Below the pieces are notes generated by a model. It was not told where the DNA came from. It saw only the letters and a list, made by a program, of their open reading frames with translations, and made no database searches. From Leucobacter sp. wl10 (GTDB taxonomy: Bacteria; Actinomycetota; Actinomycetes; Actinomycetales; Microbacteriaceae), in assembly GCF_003569785.1 (NCBI RefSeq), contig NZ_KZ984004.1:1-64000 (forward strand): a stretch of DNA of 64,000 nt. The letters run 5' to 3'. The position numbers and the translations under genes are program-made. The first letter of the stretch is position 1. Every line of letters begins with the position of its first letter. This document shows, piece by piece, positions 21,525 through 29,729 of this stretch.

Positions 21525-22688
21525 ATGACCTCTAGCGTCTTAGTCATGACGAAAAATACCGCAAACACCACCATCCGCCCTTTCCGAGTCGAGGTACCTC
21601 AGGCCGACATCAACGATCTTGCTGACCGCCTCACGCGAACCCGTCTCCCACGCCCCGCGCCGACCGACGACTGGGAGTACGGCACCCCGAACAGTTACCT
21701 CGCTGAGACCGTCGAGCAATGGCGGACACGGTTCAACTGGCGCGAATGGGAGGCGCGGATGAACGCTTACCCGCACTATCTCACCGACATCGACGGTCAG
21801 ACTGTGCACTTCATCCATGTGCCATCGAAGGAGAAGGACGCCACGCCTCTGCTGCTCGGCCACAGCTACCCAGGGTCATTCATCGACTTTCTCGACATGA
21901 TCGGCCCGCTGACCGATCCGGTCGCCCACGGGGGCAAAGCTGAGGATGCGTTCTCGATCGTGCTGCCGTCGATCCCAGGCATGGGATTCAGCACACCGGT
22001 GAACGGTCGAGGCTGGACGATGCGTCGGGTGGCCGAGACTTTCGACAAGCTGATGCGCCGACTCGGCTACGACTCCTACGGGGCGCATGGCAGCGACAGC
22101 GGTGCGATTATCGCCCGTGAGCTGGGAGTGCTGGAGCCGAAGGGGTTCCTCGGGCTGCATGTGCTGCAACTGTTCTCGTTCCCCTCCGGTGAGCCCTCCG
22201 AGTTCGAGAAGCTGACTCCCAAGGACTATCAAGGACTCGAACACATGAAGTGGTTCCAGTCCGTTGGCGGCTACAACCAGATCAACGCCTCAAGGCCGCA
22301 GACCGTCGCGGTCGGCATTGCCGACTCCCCTGTCGGTCAGTTGGCGTGGAGCGAACTCTTCAACAACTTCGGCAATGGCACGAGCCTGGTCAGCAGAGAC
22401 CAGATTCTCGCGCAGGTCTCGCTGTACTGGTTCACCAACACCCAGGCGACGGCCGGGCGATACCACTTCGAGGAAGCGCGTGCAGGCGCCGACGCGGCGG
22501 TCAACCGTTCCCGCACCGGGGTCGCCGTGTTCGCGGACGACTTCCAGACGATCCGGGCCTTCGCCGAGCGAGACAACAGCAACATCGTGCACTGGTCGGA
22601 GTTCCCCGACGGCGGGCACTTCGCGTCCCTGGAAAGGCCCGAGGCGCTGGTCGAGGATCTGCGGATCTTCTTCCGCGCCGAACGGTAG
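21525..22688 (+). CDS. epoxide hydrolase (alpha/beta hydrolase, EHN domain)
   Basis: This 387-residue enzyme adds water to epoxides. The N-terminal EHN lid (residues 10-120, TIRPFRVEVPQADINDLADR) is followed by an alpha/beta-hydrolase core. GHSYPGSF corresponds to the oxyanion HGxP motif, HGSDSGA holds the nucleophilic Asp, and GGHFASLE near the C-terminus the catalytic His. HSYP in place of the usual HGWP is a minor variation. It is cargo of the integrated element, divergent from a WYL regulator. The natural substrate is unknown; xenobiotic or juvenile-hormone-like epoxides are typical of the family. Confidence 0.92.
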   Translation: MTSSVLVMTKNTANTTIRPFRVEVPQADINDLADRLTRTRLPRPAPTDDWEYGTPNSYLAETVEQWRTRFNWREWEARMNAYPHYLTDIDGQTVHFIHVPSKEKDATPLLLGHSYPGSFIDFLDMIGPLTDPVAHGGKAEDAFSIVLPSIPGMGFSTPVNGRGWTMRRVAETFDKLMRRLGYDSYGAHGSDSGAIIARELGVLEPKGFLGLHVLQLFSFPSGEPSEFEKLTPKDYQGLEHMKWFQSVGGYNQINASRPQTVAVGIADSPVGQLAWSELFNNFGNGTSLVSRDQILAQVSLYWFTNTQATAGRYHFEEARAGADAAVNRSRTGVAVFADDFQTIRAFAERDNSNIVHWSEFPDGGHFASLERPEALVEDLRIFFRAER

Positions 22689-22742
22689 TCCAATGCACAC
22701 CAGGCGTGCTCATCGGGCATGCCATCGTGAGGGAGGGAGACG

Positions 22743-23396
22743 GTGGTCACACTTCTACTTGAACAGCCGGAGACCACACCGGCCGACACCGCGCCGGGAC
22801 GAGCGACCGCGCCGAATCAGCGCTCGCCGTCCTATCGGGGAGCGCTGGCACCCTTTCGATGGGTCGCCGCGCACAGGGTGATGCATCGGCAAGTCGCGGA
22901 GTCGGTGACGGTCTACGACTGCGTGCGGTTCGTGTTCGTCTGTGATGGGTCGATTGTCTTGCGCGGCGATGCGGAACCTCGCCCCGTGTCGTCGGGTGAT
23001 GTGGTGCTGGTCACGACGGGTGTGGCGTTCGGTTGGGAACCGGAGGGCCGCACGGTAGTCACGACGGTGCCGCTGGATACCGGCTATCTGCTCGGGGTGT
23101 TCTTCTGGCAGCACCTCGAACACGCCGCCGACCTCGCAGACGCCGCCGAGCTTGCTGCCCGCATGTATCCCGACCCGATCCAAGTACTCCGCCTGGGCGA
23201 ACCTGCCGTCGAACGCCTCGGGCCGGTGCTGGACGACCTCACCGCGCTCACCGCTGAACTGCCAGAGGCGGCGGGTTTCTTCCGGCTGCAAAGCCTGGTT
23301 GACGAGGTGCTCTCAGCTATCGCCCCGCACATTCGTACCGCGCCGGGCGTCCAGTGGCCGGTTTCGCTCGGCCCGCGCGCGCGAGTGCCACGGTGA
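22743..23396 (+). CDS. AraC-type cupin sensor domain without HTH
   Basis: This 217-residue protein starts at a GTG preceded by GAGGGAGGGAG. It resembles the N-terminal cupin/ligand domain of AraC regulators: SVTVYDCVRFVFVCDGSIVL followed by SSGDVVLVTTGVAFGWEP and a helical dimerisation region. The expected AraC DNA-binding domain is absent, and the last 20 residues (from about VQWPVSLGP) look unrelated, so it may be a regulator truncated at its 3' end. It is 54 bp downstream of the hydrolase on the same strand, hence probably co-transcribed. Confidence 0.65.
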   Translation: MVTLLLEQPETTPADTAPGRATAPNQRSPSYRGALAPFRWVAAHRVMHRQVAESVTVYDCVRFVFVCDGSIVLRGDAEPRPVSSGDVVLVTTGVAFGWEPEGRTVVTTVPLDTGYLLGVFFWQHLEHAADLADAAELAARMYPDPIQVLRLGEPAVERLGPVLDDLTALTAELPEAAGFFRLQSLVDEVLSAIAPHIRTAPGVQWPVSLGPRARVPR

Positions 23397-23755
23397 CGCG
23401 TGTTTCACCCTGCCCCGTTGCTAGTCGCGGAGACCGCGGCGATGATGTGCGCGAACCTCGGAAAGAGGTGGCGGCACCACCCCGAGCGGGTATCGCCGCT
23501 ACGGGCCTGCGACGGCGTCGGCTGGAGGGCCGGGCCTCGCCGTTGGCACCGCACACGAAGCCGACTTCTCCAACTGAATCAGGCAGGAGCGGGGCGCATT
23601 TCATGTGCTAACTCATGTGCTACCGACCCTGCTCGGTCGTGGAGCGCGGTGCAGGTATCCACAGGCGAGCCTCGCGGAAGCCGCGGAATCATGCGGCAGA
23701 ACGCCGATTCATGATTTCGTGTGCGAGGGGGAACGGATGAGTTCAGAACTCCCAA
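23397..23755. other. unassigned stretch inside the element
   Basis: I recognise no gene in these 359 bp. Short open frames on the plus strand do not resemble known proteins. A 25-codon frame beginning at 23738 has a good ribosome-binding site (GGGGGAACGG) but runs into the convergent gene and is probably a remnant. Confidence 0.4.
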
Positions 23756-24466
23756 CTAACCGGCCCGACCCTGCCTTCCAGGCGGGAGCAGTCCACGGGC
23801 GCGGGCGCGAGTGACCCAGCCCTGTGCAGTAGAGAGAGCAACGCCGCTTATCTCGGCCATCGTTGCTGACGGGTTGGGATCGCCCTTGGCAGTGAGTCGG
23901 CCGTGCTGGAGTGCGACCAGCTCGTAGAAGTCTGGGTCTTTCTTCGGGTCGCTGAGCGGCTTCAGCAGGTCTCGTTCTGCAACCTTGCGACCGGAGGGCA
24001 GGACGATCTTGCCGCCAGTGATCGTCTCGGTGCGCCTCATCGCGAACAGGCGCTTGTTGATCGCTGCCTCGATTCGAGCGGTCGGCAGTTCACGCAAGAG
24101 CTGGCTGGTGATCGGGTCGCCAGGTCGCCACGGCAGGTAGATGACGCCGGTGATCCGTACTTCCTCGGGTACCGCGAACGTCTGTCGCTGAAGGCGGATC
24201 ATCACGCGGGTTGCGGTGGCGGTGTGCTCGATGTAGCGCCAGCGTCCGTCGATAGTTTCGTTGGTCTCCGAGTCGAGCTGCGTTTGCCGGTCGGCCTCGG
24301 TGCTGGACTGATCGTTGTAGCCGAGGATCGCGTCGATTTGTTCGCTGGCGTCGTCGTCGCGTTCGCCAGGGAATCGGCTCGGGAGGTACCACCCATCGGG
24401 CAGGTCTGACTGGACAATCAGGCCGTCGTAAGACTGATCGCCGGTGCGCTGCGGGGATGGGTGCAT
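23756..24466 (-). CDS. element-associated protein with C-terminal HTH
   Basis: This 236-residue protein is largely polar. Its last 35 residues (EISGVALSTAQGWVTRARAR then GLLPPGRQGRAG) form a helix-turn-helix that recurs in proteins located next to excisionase and integrase genes of actinobacterial integrative elements and prophages. The middle contains VRITGVIYLPWRPGDPITSQ, unrecognised. It is divergent from the excisionase with a 107-bp AT-rich, repeat-bearing interval, so it may regulate or assist excision. The function is not established. Confidence 0.7.
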   Translation of the reverse strand: MHPSPQRTGDQSYDGLIVQSDLPDGWYLPSRFPGERDDDASEQIDAILGYNDQSSTEADRQTQLDSETNETIDGRWRYIEHTATATRVMIRLQRQTFAVPEEVRITGVIYLPWRPGDPITSQLLRELPTARIEAAINKRLFAMRRTETITGGKIVLPSGRKVAERDLLKPLSDPKKDPDFYELVALQHGRLTAKGDPNPSATMAEISGVALSTAQGWVTRARARGLLPPGRQGRAG

Positions 24467-24490
24467 GGATTGAGTCTATCGAACCAGAGA

Positions 24491-24551
24491 GTTATCTCAG
24501 ATACTTGCGGTTATCTTTGAGACTTAGTATGCTCAAATATCAGCAAATATC
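24491..24551. promoter_or_regulatory. repeat-rich control region upstream of excisionase
   Basis: GTTATCT occurs at 24491 and 24510 (19 bp apart), and CAAATATC occurs at 24534 and 24544 (10 bp, one helical turn apart). All lie within the AT-rich interval between the HTH protein and the excisionase. Phased repeats of this kind suit binding of an excisionase/HTH regulator or overlapping divergent promoters. The binding protein is inferred. Confidence 0.45.
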
Positions 24552-24573
24552 TTAGCTAGGAGGAGACGAGGCG

Positions 24574-24786
24574 ATGGACGAGAACAGCAAAGCCGCCGCG
24601 CCTTCCACTTCTCCGCGCTTGTTCTACTCCGAGGTGGAGACGGCGGCGCTACTCGGCATCCACCGCACGACGCTGCGCACTCTCGCTTTGGAGGGGCGCT
24701 CTCCGGAGGAGCCGATTCGGCTCACCCAGCACAAGCGTGTCTATCGCCGTGTCGATGTCGAACGCCTCGCCGGGCTGAGGCAGTAG
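24574..24786 (+). CDS. excisionase-like MerR-type DNA-binding protein
   Basis: This 70-residue protein has a strong ribosome-binding site (AGGAGGAG, about 10 bp upstream). The winged-helix signature FYSEVETAALLGIHRTTLRT and the basic wing HKRVYRRVDVERLAGL are typical of DNA-binding excisionases encoded just before tyrosine integrases. It lies 18 bp upstream of the integrase frame. It would bend attachment-site DNA to direct excision. Confidence 0.85.
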   Translation: MDENSKAAAPSTSPRLFYSEVETAALLGIHRTTLRTLALEGRSPEEPIRLTQHKRVYRRVDVERLAGLRQ

Positions 24787-24804
24787 GCGAGGCAGCGATG
24801 GGAA

Positions 24805-25927
24805 GTGTCGAAACCTTACGAGACGGCCAAGGGTCGTCGCTACCGTGCGCTGTACCGACGGCCGGATCGGAAGCAGACGCAGAAGCGCGGTTTCAGAACC
24901 AATGAAGGCAGCCGATCTGTTCCTGGCAACCACCGAGGTGGACATCGCTCAGGGTCGTTACCTCGACCCTTCTCTCGCCCGAGTGACCGTGGCTGACTGG
25001 TTGGACATTTGGCTCAAAGCTCGGGGCGATCTGCGCGCGACGACTCGGAGCCGTGTCGAGAACATCATCGAGAAGCACATCGTGCCCGAACTCGGCTCGA
25101 TCCCGATTGGCAACCTCACTCGCCTGCGGGTGCAGGAGTGGGCCTCGGCGCTGCCCGGTGCTCCCGCTACCGTGCGGAAGATCGTCAACGTGCTCTCTGG
25201 CGCGCTGCGGTTCGCGGTCGAGGATGGACGGCTACCGTCGAACCCGGCACAACGGCTGAAGCTCCCGAAGCCGACGAAGACGCGCAAGCGTTACCTGTCT
25301 CACAACGAGGTCGCCGCGCTCGCTCAGGCGATCGACGCGGCAAAGGATGGTCGGCAACACGGCTACGGCCTCGTCGTGCTCGTGCTGGCCTACTGTGGGC
25401 TGCGATGGGGTGAACTGTCGGGGCTTCGCATCTGTGACCTCGACCTCGACGCCAAGAATCCACGGCTGACGGTTGAGCAGACCGTCGTGGCCGACAAGGG
25501 CTTTCAGCGCATCGAGCCGCCGAAGGACTACGAGCACCGGAGCATCCCGATCCCGGCGTTCCTCGTCGCCCTGCTCCGCACACAGATCGCCGGACGCCCC
25601 GCCGACGCTCCCGTGTTCTACGGCATCCGCACGGGAACCTGGCTACGGAACCACGTCTACCGAGTCGGGTGGTTCGATCTTGCGCCTACAGCGGTCGACC
25701 TCGATGGACTCACGCCCCACGAACTGCGGCACACGGCTGCCTCGCTCGCCGTGAGCGCAGGGGCGAACGTCAAGGCGGTGCAGCGGATGCTCGGGCATGC
25801 CTCGGCCGCTGTGACACTCGACGTGTATGCCGATCTGTTCGATAACGACCTCGACGGTGTTGCCACGGCCCTCAATCAGGCAGCGATGCAATCGGATGTT
25901 GCCAATCTGTTGCCAAAAGCCGCGTAG
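24805..25927 (+). pseudogene. tyrosine integrase, frameshifted near the N-terminus
   Basis: The family start reads from a GTG at 24805 (SKPYETAKGRRYRALYRRPD then KQTQKRGFRT). At about 24900 one extra A puts the rest (KAADLFLATTEVDIAQGRYL onward) in the next frame. From there 342 residues are intact: a SAM-like core-binding domain, then the catalytic domain with Arg in YCGLRWGELSGL, HELRHTAAS, the His in MLGHASAAVT and the nucleophilic Tyr in LDVYADLF. An ATG at 24902 could still give a protein lacking the arm-type DNA-binding segment. So the enzyme is either N-terminally crippled, expressed by frameshifting, or affected by a sequencing error. Confidence 0.8.
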
Positions 25928-25953
25928 CGCCATTTCGACACCCACCGCCGGAT

Positions 25954-26035
25954 ATGCGAAAACCCCCGCCTGAGCGGGGGTTTTCGTTCCGGTGACCCCA
26001 GCGGGATTCGAACCCGCGTTACCGCCGTGAGAGGG
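25954..26035. repeat. attR-side direct repeat within tRNA-Glu
   Basis: This right copy of the 82-bp element-end repeat consists of the transcription terminator and the 3' half of the complete tRNA-Glu gene up to the anticodon loop. Sequence identity stops within the anticodon stem, which limits the crossover to the shared segment. Confidence 0.88.
25959..25984. terminator. bidirectional intrinsic terminator
   Basis: AAAA-CCCCCGC-CTGA-GCGGGGG-TTTT is a 7-bp GC stem flanked by A and T runs on the two sides, so it can end both the integrase transcript (plus) and the tRNA-Glu transcript (minus). A near copy with one stem mismatch lies in the left repeat at about 19456-19481. Confidence 0.85.
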
Positions 26036-26065
26036 CGGCGTACTAGGCCGCTATACGATGGGGCC
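25993..26065 (-). tRNA. tRNA-Glu, anticodon CTC
   Basis: A complete 73-nt cloverleaf reads on the minus strand. The acceptor stem is GGCCCCA paired with TGGGGTC, with discriminator A. The anticodon stem is CCGCC/GGCGG with loop CTCTCAC, giving anticodon CTC. The T-arm is GCGGGTTCGAATCCCGC. CCA is not encoded. Its 3' half is the integration site of the element to the left. Confidence 0.93.
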
Positions 26066-26215
26066 GGGCGCTTCCAGGCCTCGGGATATCACCCCCGCTG
26101 CCGTGGCAACTCATACATCTTGGCACATCCCCCCGCCCGACGCCAAATCGGGGCGCGCGTCTCGGGTGTGTCCCGGGCGCGGAGCGCACCGGGACGGCGC
26201 GGGCGCTGGCACCGC

Positions 26216-27763
26216 TCACCGCTCGAGACGCGCGGCCGCCCAGGCGAACAGCGCGGCGACGAGCAGCGCGGATACGAGCAGGGCCGGGACGGGCGTCGTC
26301 GCGATCCCGAACCACCAGAGCGCCCCGAGCGCCGCACCGGCGAGGAGCGCGCTGACGGGGCCGTCGAACGTCCACAGGAACACGTTCACGCCGGCCAGGT
26401 CGCCCGCCGGCGTCGGTACCGGCGCCAGCAGCTTCATCGGGATCGGGCCCTTGAGCGCGGCGACGACCCGCAGCAGCAGCGCGATCGCGATCGCGAGCGG
26501 AACGGAGAGCAGCACCCATCCGGTGGCGCCCCCGCTCAGCGCGGAGACGACGGAGGCGACACCTCCGAATGCCGCGCAGGCGAGCGCCCCGGGCACGACG
26601 AGGTGGCGCGAGATGAGCGCCCACCCGGAGACCGGCAGCAGCGGCGGAGACCCGGCGGCGGCGCAGGCCGTCGCCATGCCGCGGCACCACGGCGCCAGCG
26701 CCAGGTAGGCGACGAGCAGCGCGGTCGCACCGCAGAGAGCGGCCGCGACCGGCCCCGACGCCGGCGCGGCCGCGAGCCCGGCTCCCCATAAGGCCCCTGC
26801 CGCGAGCATTCCGGCGCACCCCGCGAGGCTGCGGCCGGGCGCGCGCACGAGGCCCAGCAGATCGCGCAGCACCAGCGAGACCGTGAGCCGCGAACCGACG
26901 CGCAGTCGGAGCCGGCGCCCCACCCGCACGGGTGCTCCGAGTCGCGACAGGGCGGCGCCCGGATCGCCCGAGACCGCGAGCACCCGCACGGTGTCCCAGA
27001 GCGCCGACTGCTCGCGCATAACCTCCCACCGCAGCCGCCCCGCCACCGCTCGCACCAGCAGCGCGACGGACAGGGCGGAGAGGATCAGCGCGCCGGCCGC
27101 GGACAGCGGCGCGGCCGGATCGGCCATCGCCGACCACCCCGGTGCCGAGGGAGTCGCGCCGCTGTCCTCGGCGTCGCTCTCGCCGAGGAGCGCGACCACT
27201 CCCTGCGCCGCAGCGGCAGTGCCGAGCAGTGCGGCCGCCGCGAACCGCGCGCGGATCCCGATCTGGCCGATGAGCGGGACGCTCGCGAGCAACAGACCGA
27301 CGCATGCGCCGCCCAGGACCAGCGCGGCCCCCTGCGCAGCGCCGGTGTCGCCGCGCAGCAGCCCGGCCGCTGCGAAGACGCCCCCGACGACCGCGCCGAC
27401 CGCGGTGCCCGCGGAGAGCCACCGGAGAGCGCCTGCGCTCAGCAGGCGTGCGCGCGACAGCGGGGCAACGAGCAGCAGATCGAGCTGCGGCAGCGACGCC
27501 CGTAGGGGGCCGGTGCGGGCGCCCGCGAGCACCAGCAGCGCCGCGCCGGCCGTGAGCGCAGCCGCAGGCCACGGGCCGGTCGCCCACGTCGGCGGAGCCT
27601 CGGCGAGCCGCAGCACCACCGCCCGCACCACCGGCGCGCCGACGATGATCGCCAACATGATGACCAGATAGGCGCGGTAGGCGACCTCGCCCGCCTCGAT
27701 GCGCTCTCCCCGGCGGCGCAGCACCGCGCGCACGTCGCGCAGGCCAGGCCCCGCCGAACTCAC
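26216..27763 (-). CDS. large membrane protein paired with an ABC ATPase
   Basis: This is a 515-residue, Ala/Leu-rich protein with about twelve hydrophobic helices and no signal peptide. The GTG at 27763 overlaps the ATPase stop (GTGA), so it is almost surely the membrane partner of that ATPase. It resembles the DUF6297-like permease proteins of actinobacteria, in which two six-helix ABC-2-like halves are joined. The transported molecule is unknown. It is the last gene of the minus-strand run that starts with the AI-2E transporter. Confidence 0.8.
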   Translation of the reverse strand: MSSAGPGLRDVRAVLRRRGERIEAGEVAYRAYLVIMLAIIVGAPVVRAVVLRLAEAPPTWATGPWPAAALTAGAALLVLAGARTGPLRASLPQLDLLLVAPLSRARLLSAGALRWLSAGTAVGAVVGGVFAAAGLLRGDTGAAQGAALVLGGACVGLLLASVPLIGQIGIRARFAAAALLGTAAAAQGVVALLGESDAEDSGATPSAPGWSAMADPAAPLSAAGALILSALSVALLVRAVAGRLRWEVMREQSALWDTVRVLAVSGDPGAALSRLGAPVRVGRRLRLRVGSRLTVSLVLRDLLGLVRAPGRSLAGCAGMLAAGALWGAGLAAAPASGPVAAALCGATALLVAYLALAPWCRGMATACAAAGSPPLLPVSGWALISRHLVVPGALACAAFGGVASVVSALSGGATGWVLLSVPLAIAIALLLRVVAALKGPIPMKLLAPVPTPAGDLAGVNVFLWTFDGPVSALLAGAALGALWWFGIATTPVPALLVSALLVAALFAWAAARLER

Positions 27764-28428
27764 TCGGCGCCCACCGCGATCTGCGCGCCGGCGACGCGCC
27801 CCACCAACTCCTCGTCGTGCGAGGCGAAGGCGATCGCGACGCCCCGCTCGCGAGTCGCCCGGATCGCCCGCCCGACGAGCGCGCGCCGGTCGGGGTCGAG
27901 CCGCTGCTCGGGCTCGTCGAGCAGCAGCACCGAGCAGGGTCGCGCGAAGGTCACGGCCAGCGAGACCAGCTGCCGCTGCCCGCTCGACAGCTCGTGCGGG
28001 AACCGGCCGGCGAGGCCCTCGATGCCGAAGGCGGCGAGTGCCTCGACTCCCAGGCCGTTCCACACGGGGATCCTCCCGCCCGCGCTCGCTCCGACCCAGG
28101 CGGCCTCGATGAGCGCGAGCTGGTCCCGGAGCGTGAGGTCCGGGTAGAGGGTCGGAGGCCCGATGAGCGCGGCGACGTGCCGCCGCACCTCGGGCCGGCG
28201 TTCGTCGATCGGGACGTCATCGCCAGCCACCGCGAGCGCAGCCGATCCCGAACTCGGCCGCAGCCGCCCCGCGAGCACGCGGAGCAGCGTGGTCTTGCCC
28301 GCCCCGTTCGGCCCTCGCACCGCCACGCACTCGCCCGGCGCGAGCCCGATCGACGTCGGGCTGAGCAGTGTCGCCCCGTCGATCTCCACGGAGACCCCCC
28401 GGGCCTCGAGCACCGCTCCTCGCCTCAC
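27760..28428 (-). CDS. ABC transporter ATP-binding protein
   Basis: This 222-residue nucleotide-binding subunit has Walker A GPNGAGKTT, the signature region ELSSGQRQLVSLAVTFA (LSSGQ in place of LSGGQ), Walker B VLLLDEP and the switch His in FASHDEEL. The GTG at 28428 has AGGGGAG six bases upstream; a second GTG at 28413 is also possible. It is of the CcmA/ABC-2 exporter class and coupled by a 4-bp overlap to the membrane gene downstream. An export function for an unknown substrate is inferred. Confidence 0.9.
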   Translation of the reverse strand: MRRGAVLEARGVSVEIDGATLLSPTSIGLAPGECVAVRGPNGAGKTTLLRVLAGRLRPSSGSAALAVAGDDVPIDERRPEVRRHVAALIGPPTLYPDLTLRDQLALIEAAWVGASAGGRIPVWNGLGVEALAAFGIEGLAGRFPHELSSGQRQLVSLAVTFARPCSVLLLDEPEQRLDPDRRALVGRAIRATRERGVAIAFASHDEELVGRVAGAQIAVGAE

Positions 28429-28439
28429 GAGCGCTCCCC

Positions 28440-29633
28440 TCAGCCCGCACGCTCGCCGGGCTTCGGCCGGAAGGCCCTCGCCGGCAGCTCGGGGCCGTCC
28501 CACACCTGGATGACTCCCCAGGCGACCGCCGCGATGGGCACGGCCAGCACGGCGCCCAGGATGCCGCTCACCACGGTGCCGATGGTCAGGGCGAGCAGGA
28601 TCACCAGGGGGTGGAGCTTGAGCGCGCGCCCCATGAGCACCGGCTGCAGGAAGTTGCCCTCGAGCTGGTTGACGAGCACCACGATGCCGATCACGATGAG
28701 AGCGTGGACCGGGCCGTGCGTCACCAGGGCGACCAGCGCGGCGAGAATGCCCGCCACCGTCGCACCGACGAGCGGGATGAACGACAGCAGGAACACGAGC
28801 ACCGCCAGCGGCAGCGCCAGGGGGATCTGCAGGATCGCGAGACCGATCCCGATGCCCACCGCGTCGACCGCGGCGACCGACGCCGTGCCCCGCACGTACG
28901 AACCGAGCGTTTCGACGGTCTTGGCGCCCGCCCGCTCCGCACGGTCCCGGTACCGGCCCTCGAAGGGACGCAGCAGGAAGCGCCAGATCTGCGGCCCGTC
29001 CTTGAGGAAGAAGAACAGCACGACGAACATCAGCACGAGCCCGGTCGCGAAGCTCGTGACGGCTCCGACCCCCGCCAGCGCGCCCGAGCCGAACTGCGCG
29101 CTCGTGAGGAAGTCGGTGCCGAAGCTGATGACGTTGTCGCGCCACTCGAGCAGCTGCGCCTGATCGTCGACGAACGGCAGCGTCTCCGCCCAGGAGACCA
29201 CCTGCACGAACCCGTCCTGGGCCTGCGCCGAGAGCTCGTCCCACTGATCGCGCACCGCCCACACGATCAGCCAGCCGACTCCGCCGAGGATCAGCAGGAT
29301 CCCGAGCAGCACGATCACGGTCGCGAGCGCGGACGGCACCCGCCGCGCGCGCAGCCAGGCCATGACCGGTGCGAAGGTGCTCGCGAAGATCAGCGCGAGC
29401 AGGATCGGGATCACGACCGTGGTCAGCGTGCGCATGCCCCAGATCGCGCCGGCCGTGAGCACCAGCACGATGATGATCTGCAGCGAGCGCGTCGCGAGCA
29501 GGCCGAAACCGTCTCCCCAGGCCCTCCTGGACTCACCCGTTCCGCCCGGCGCACCGCCTCCTCGCGTGCGCCCCTCGGCCTCCAGCCGCGCCACGCGATC
29601 CTCGAGTTCGCGTCTCCCCCACCATCCGAGCAT
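28440..29633 (-). CDS. AI-2E family transporter
   Basis: This is an about 397-residue membrane protein of the AI-2E/TqsA (UPF0118) family, with seven to eight helices and the typical C-terminal block VNQLEGNFLQPVLMG followed by LHPLVILLAL. The ATG at 29633 is chosen because GGAGG lies six bases upstream; an upstream ATG at 29681 lacks such a site. A charged coiled segment (RRELEDRVARLEAEGR) opens the protein. Family members export varied solutes or act as sodium-proton antiporters, so autoinducer export should not be assumed. Confidence 0.9.
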   Translation of the reverse strand: MLGWWGRRELEDRVARLEAEGRTRGGGAPGGTGESRRAWGDGFGLLATRSLQIIIVLVLTAGAIWGMRTLTTVVIPILLALIFASTFAPVMAWLRARRVPSALATVIVLLGILLILGGVGWLIVWAVRDQWDELSAQAQDGFVQVVSWAETLPFVDDQAQLLEWRDNVISFGTDFLTSAQFGSGALAGVGAVTSFATGLVLMFVVLFFFLKDGPQIWRFLLRPFEGRYRDRAERAGAKTVETLGSYVRGTASVAAVDAVGIGIGLAILQIPLALPLAVLVFLLSFIPLVGATVAGILAALVALVTHGPVHALIVIGIVVLVNQLEGNFLQPVLMGRALKLHPLVILLALTIGTVVSGILGAVLAVPIAAVAWGVIQVWDGPELPARAFRPKPGERAG

Positions 29634-29729
29634 CCCGGACCTCCGTTCGTCCCTATTCAGACTAGGATCTCCCACCGACATTCCGGTGATCCGGCGTCGG
29701 CCCGCCGCGACAAGCCCCTCAGACCCCGG

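Larger units (their letters stand above)
19451..26035. mobile_element. small integrative element in tRNA-Glu(CTC)
   Basis: An 82-bp direct repeat (19451-19532 and 25954-26035, 79 of 82 identical) encloses about 6.5 kb. The right copy is the 3' half and terminator of a complete tRNA-Glu gene; the left copy is a tRNA 3' fragment with no partner. Inside are an excisionase and tyrosine integrase next to the tRNA, the 5' stump of a MobF/TrwC-type relaxase, a TIR-like remnant, and cargo (WYL regulator, epoxide hydrolase, cupin protein). Composition is more AT-rich than the flanks. The integrase frameshift and relaxase truncation suggest a decayed ICE or mobilisable element that is now fixed. Confidence 0.88.

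Noticed and set aside
23738-23814. A 25-codon gene with a good ribosome-binding site
   Set aside because: It is very short, has no recognisable family, and its end overlaps the convergent HTH gene. A remnant is more likely.
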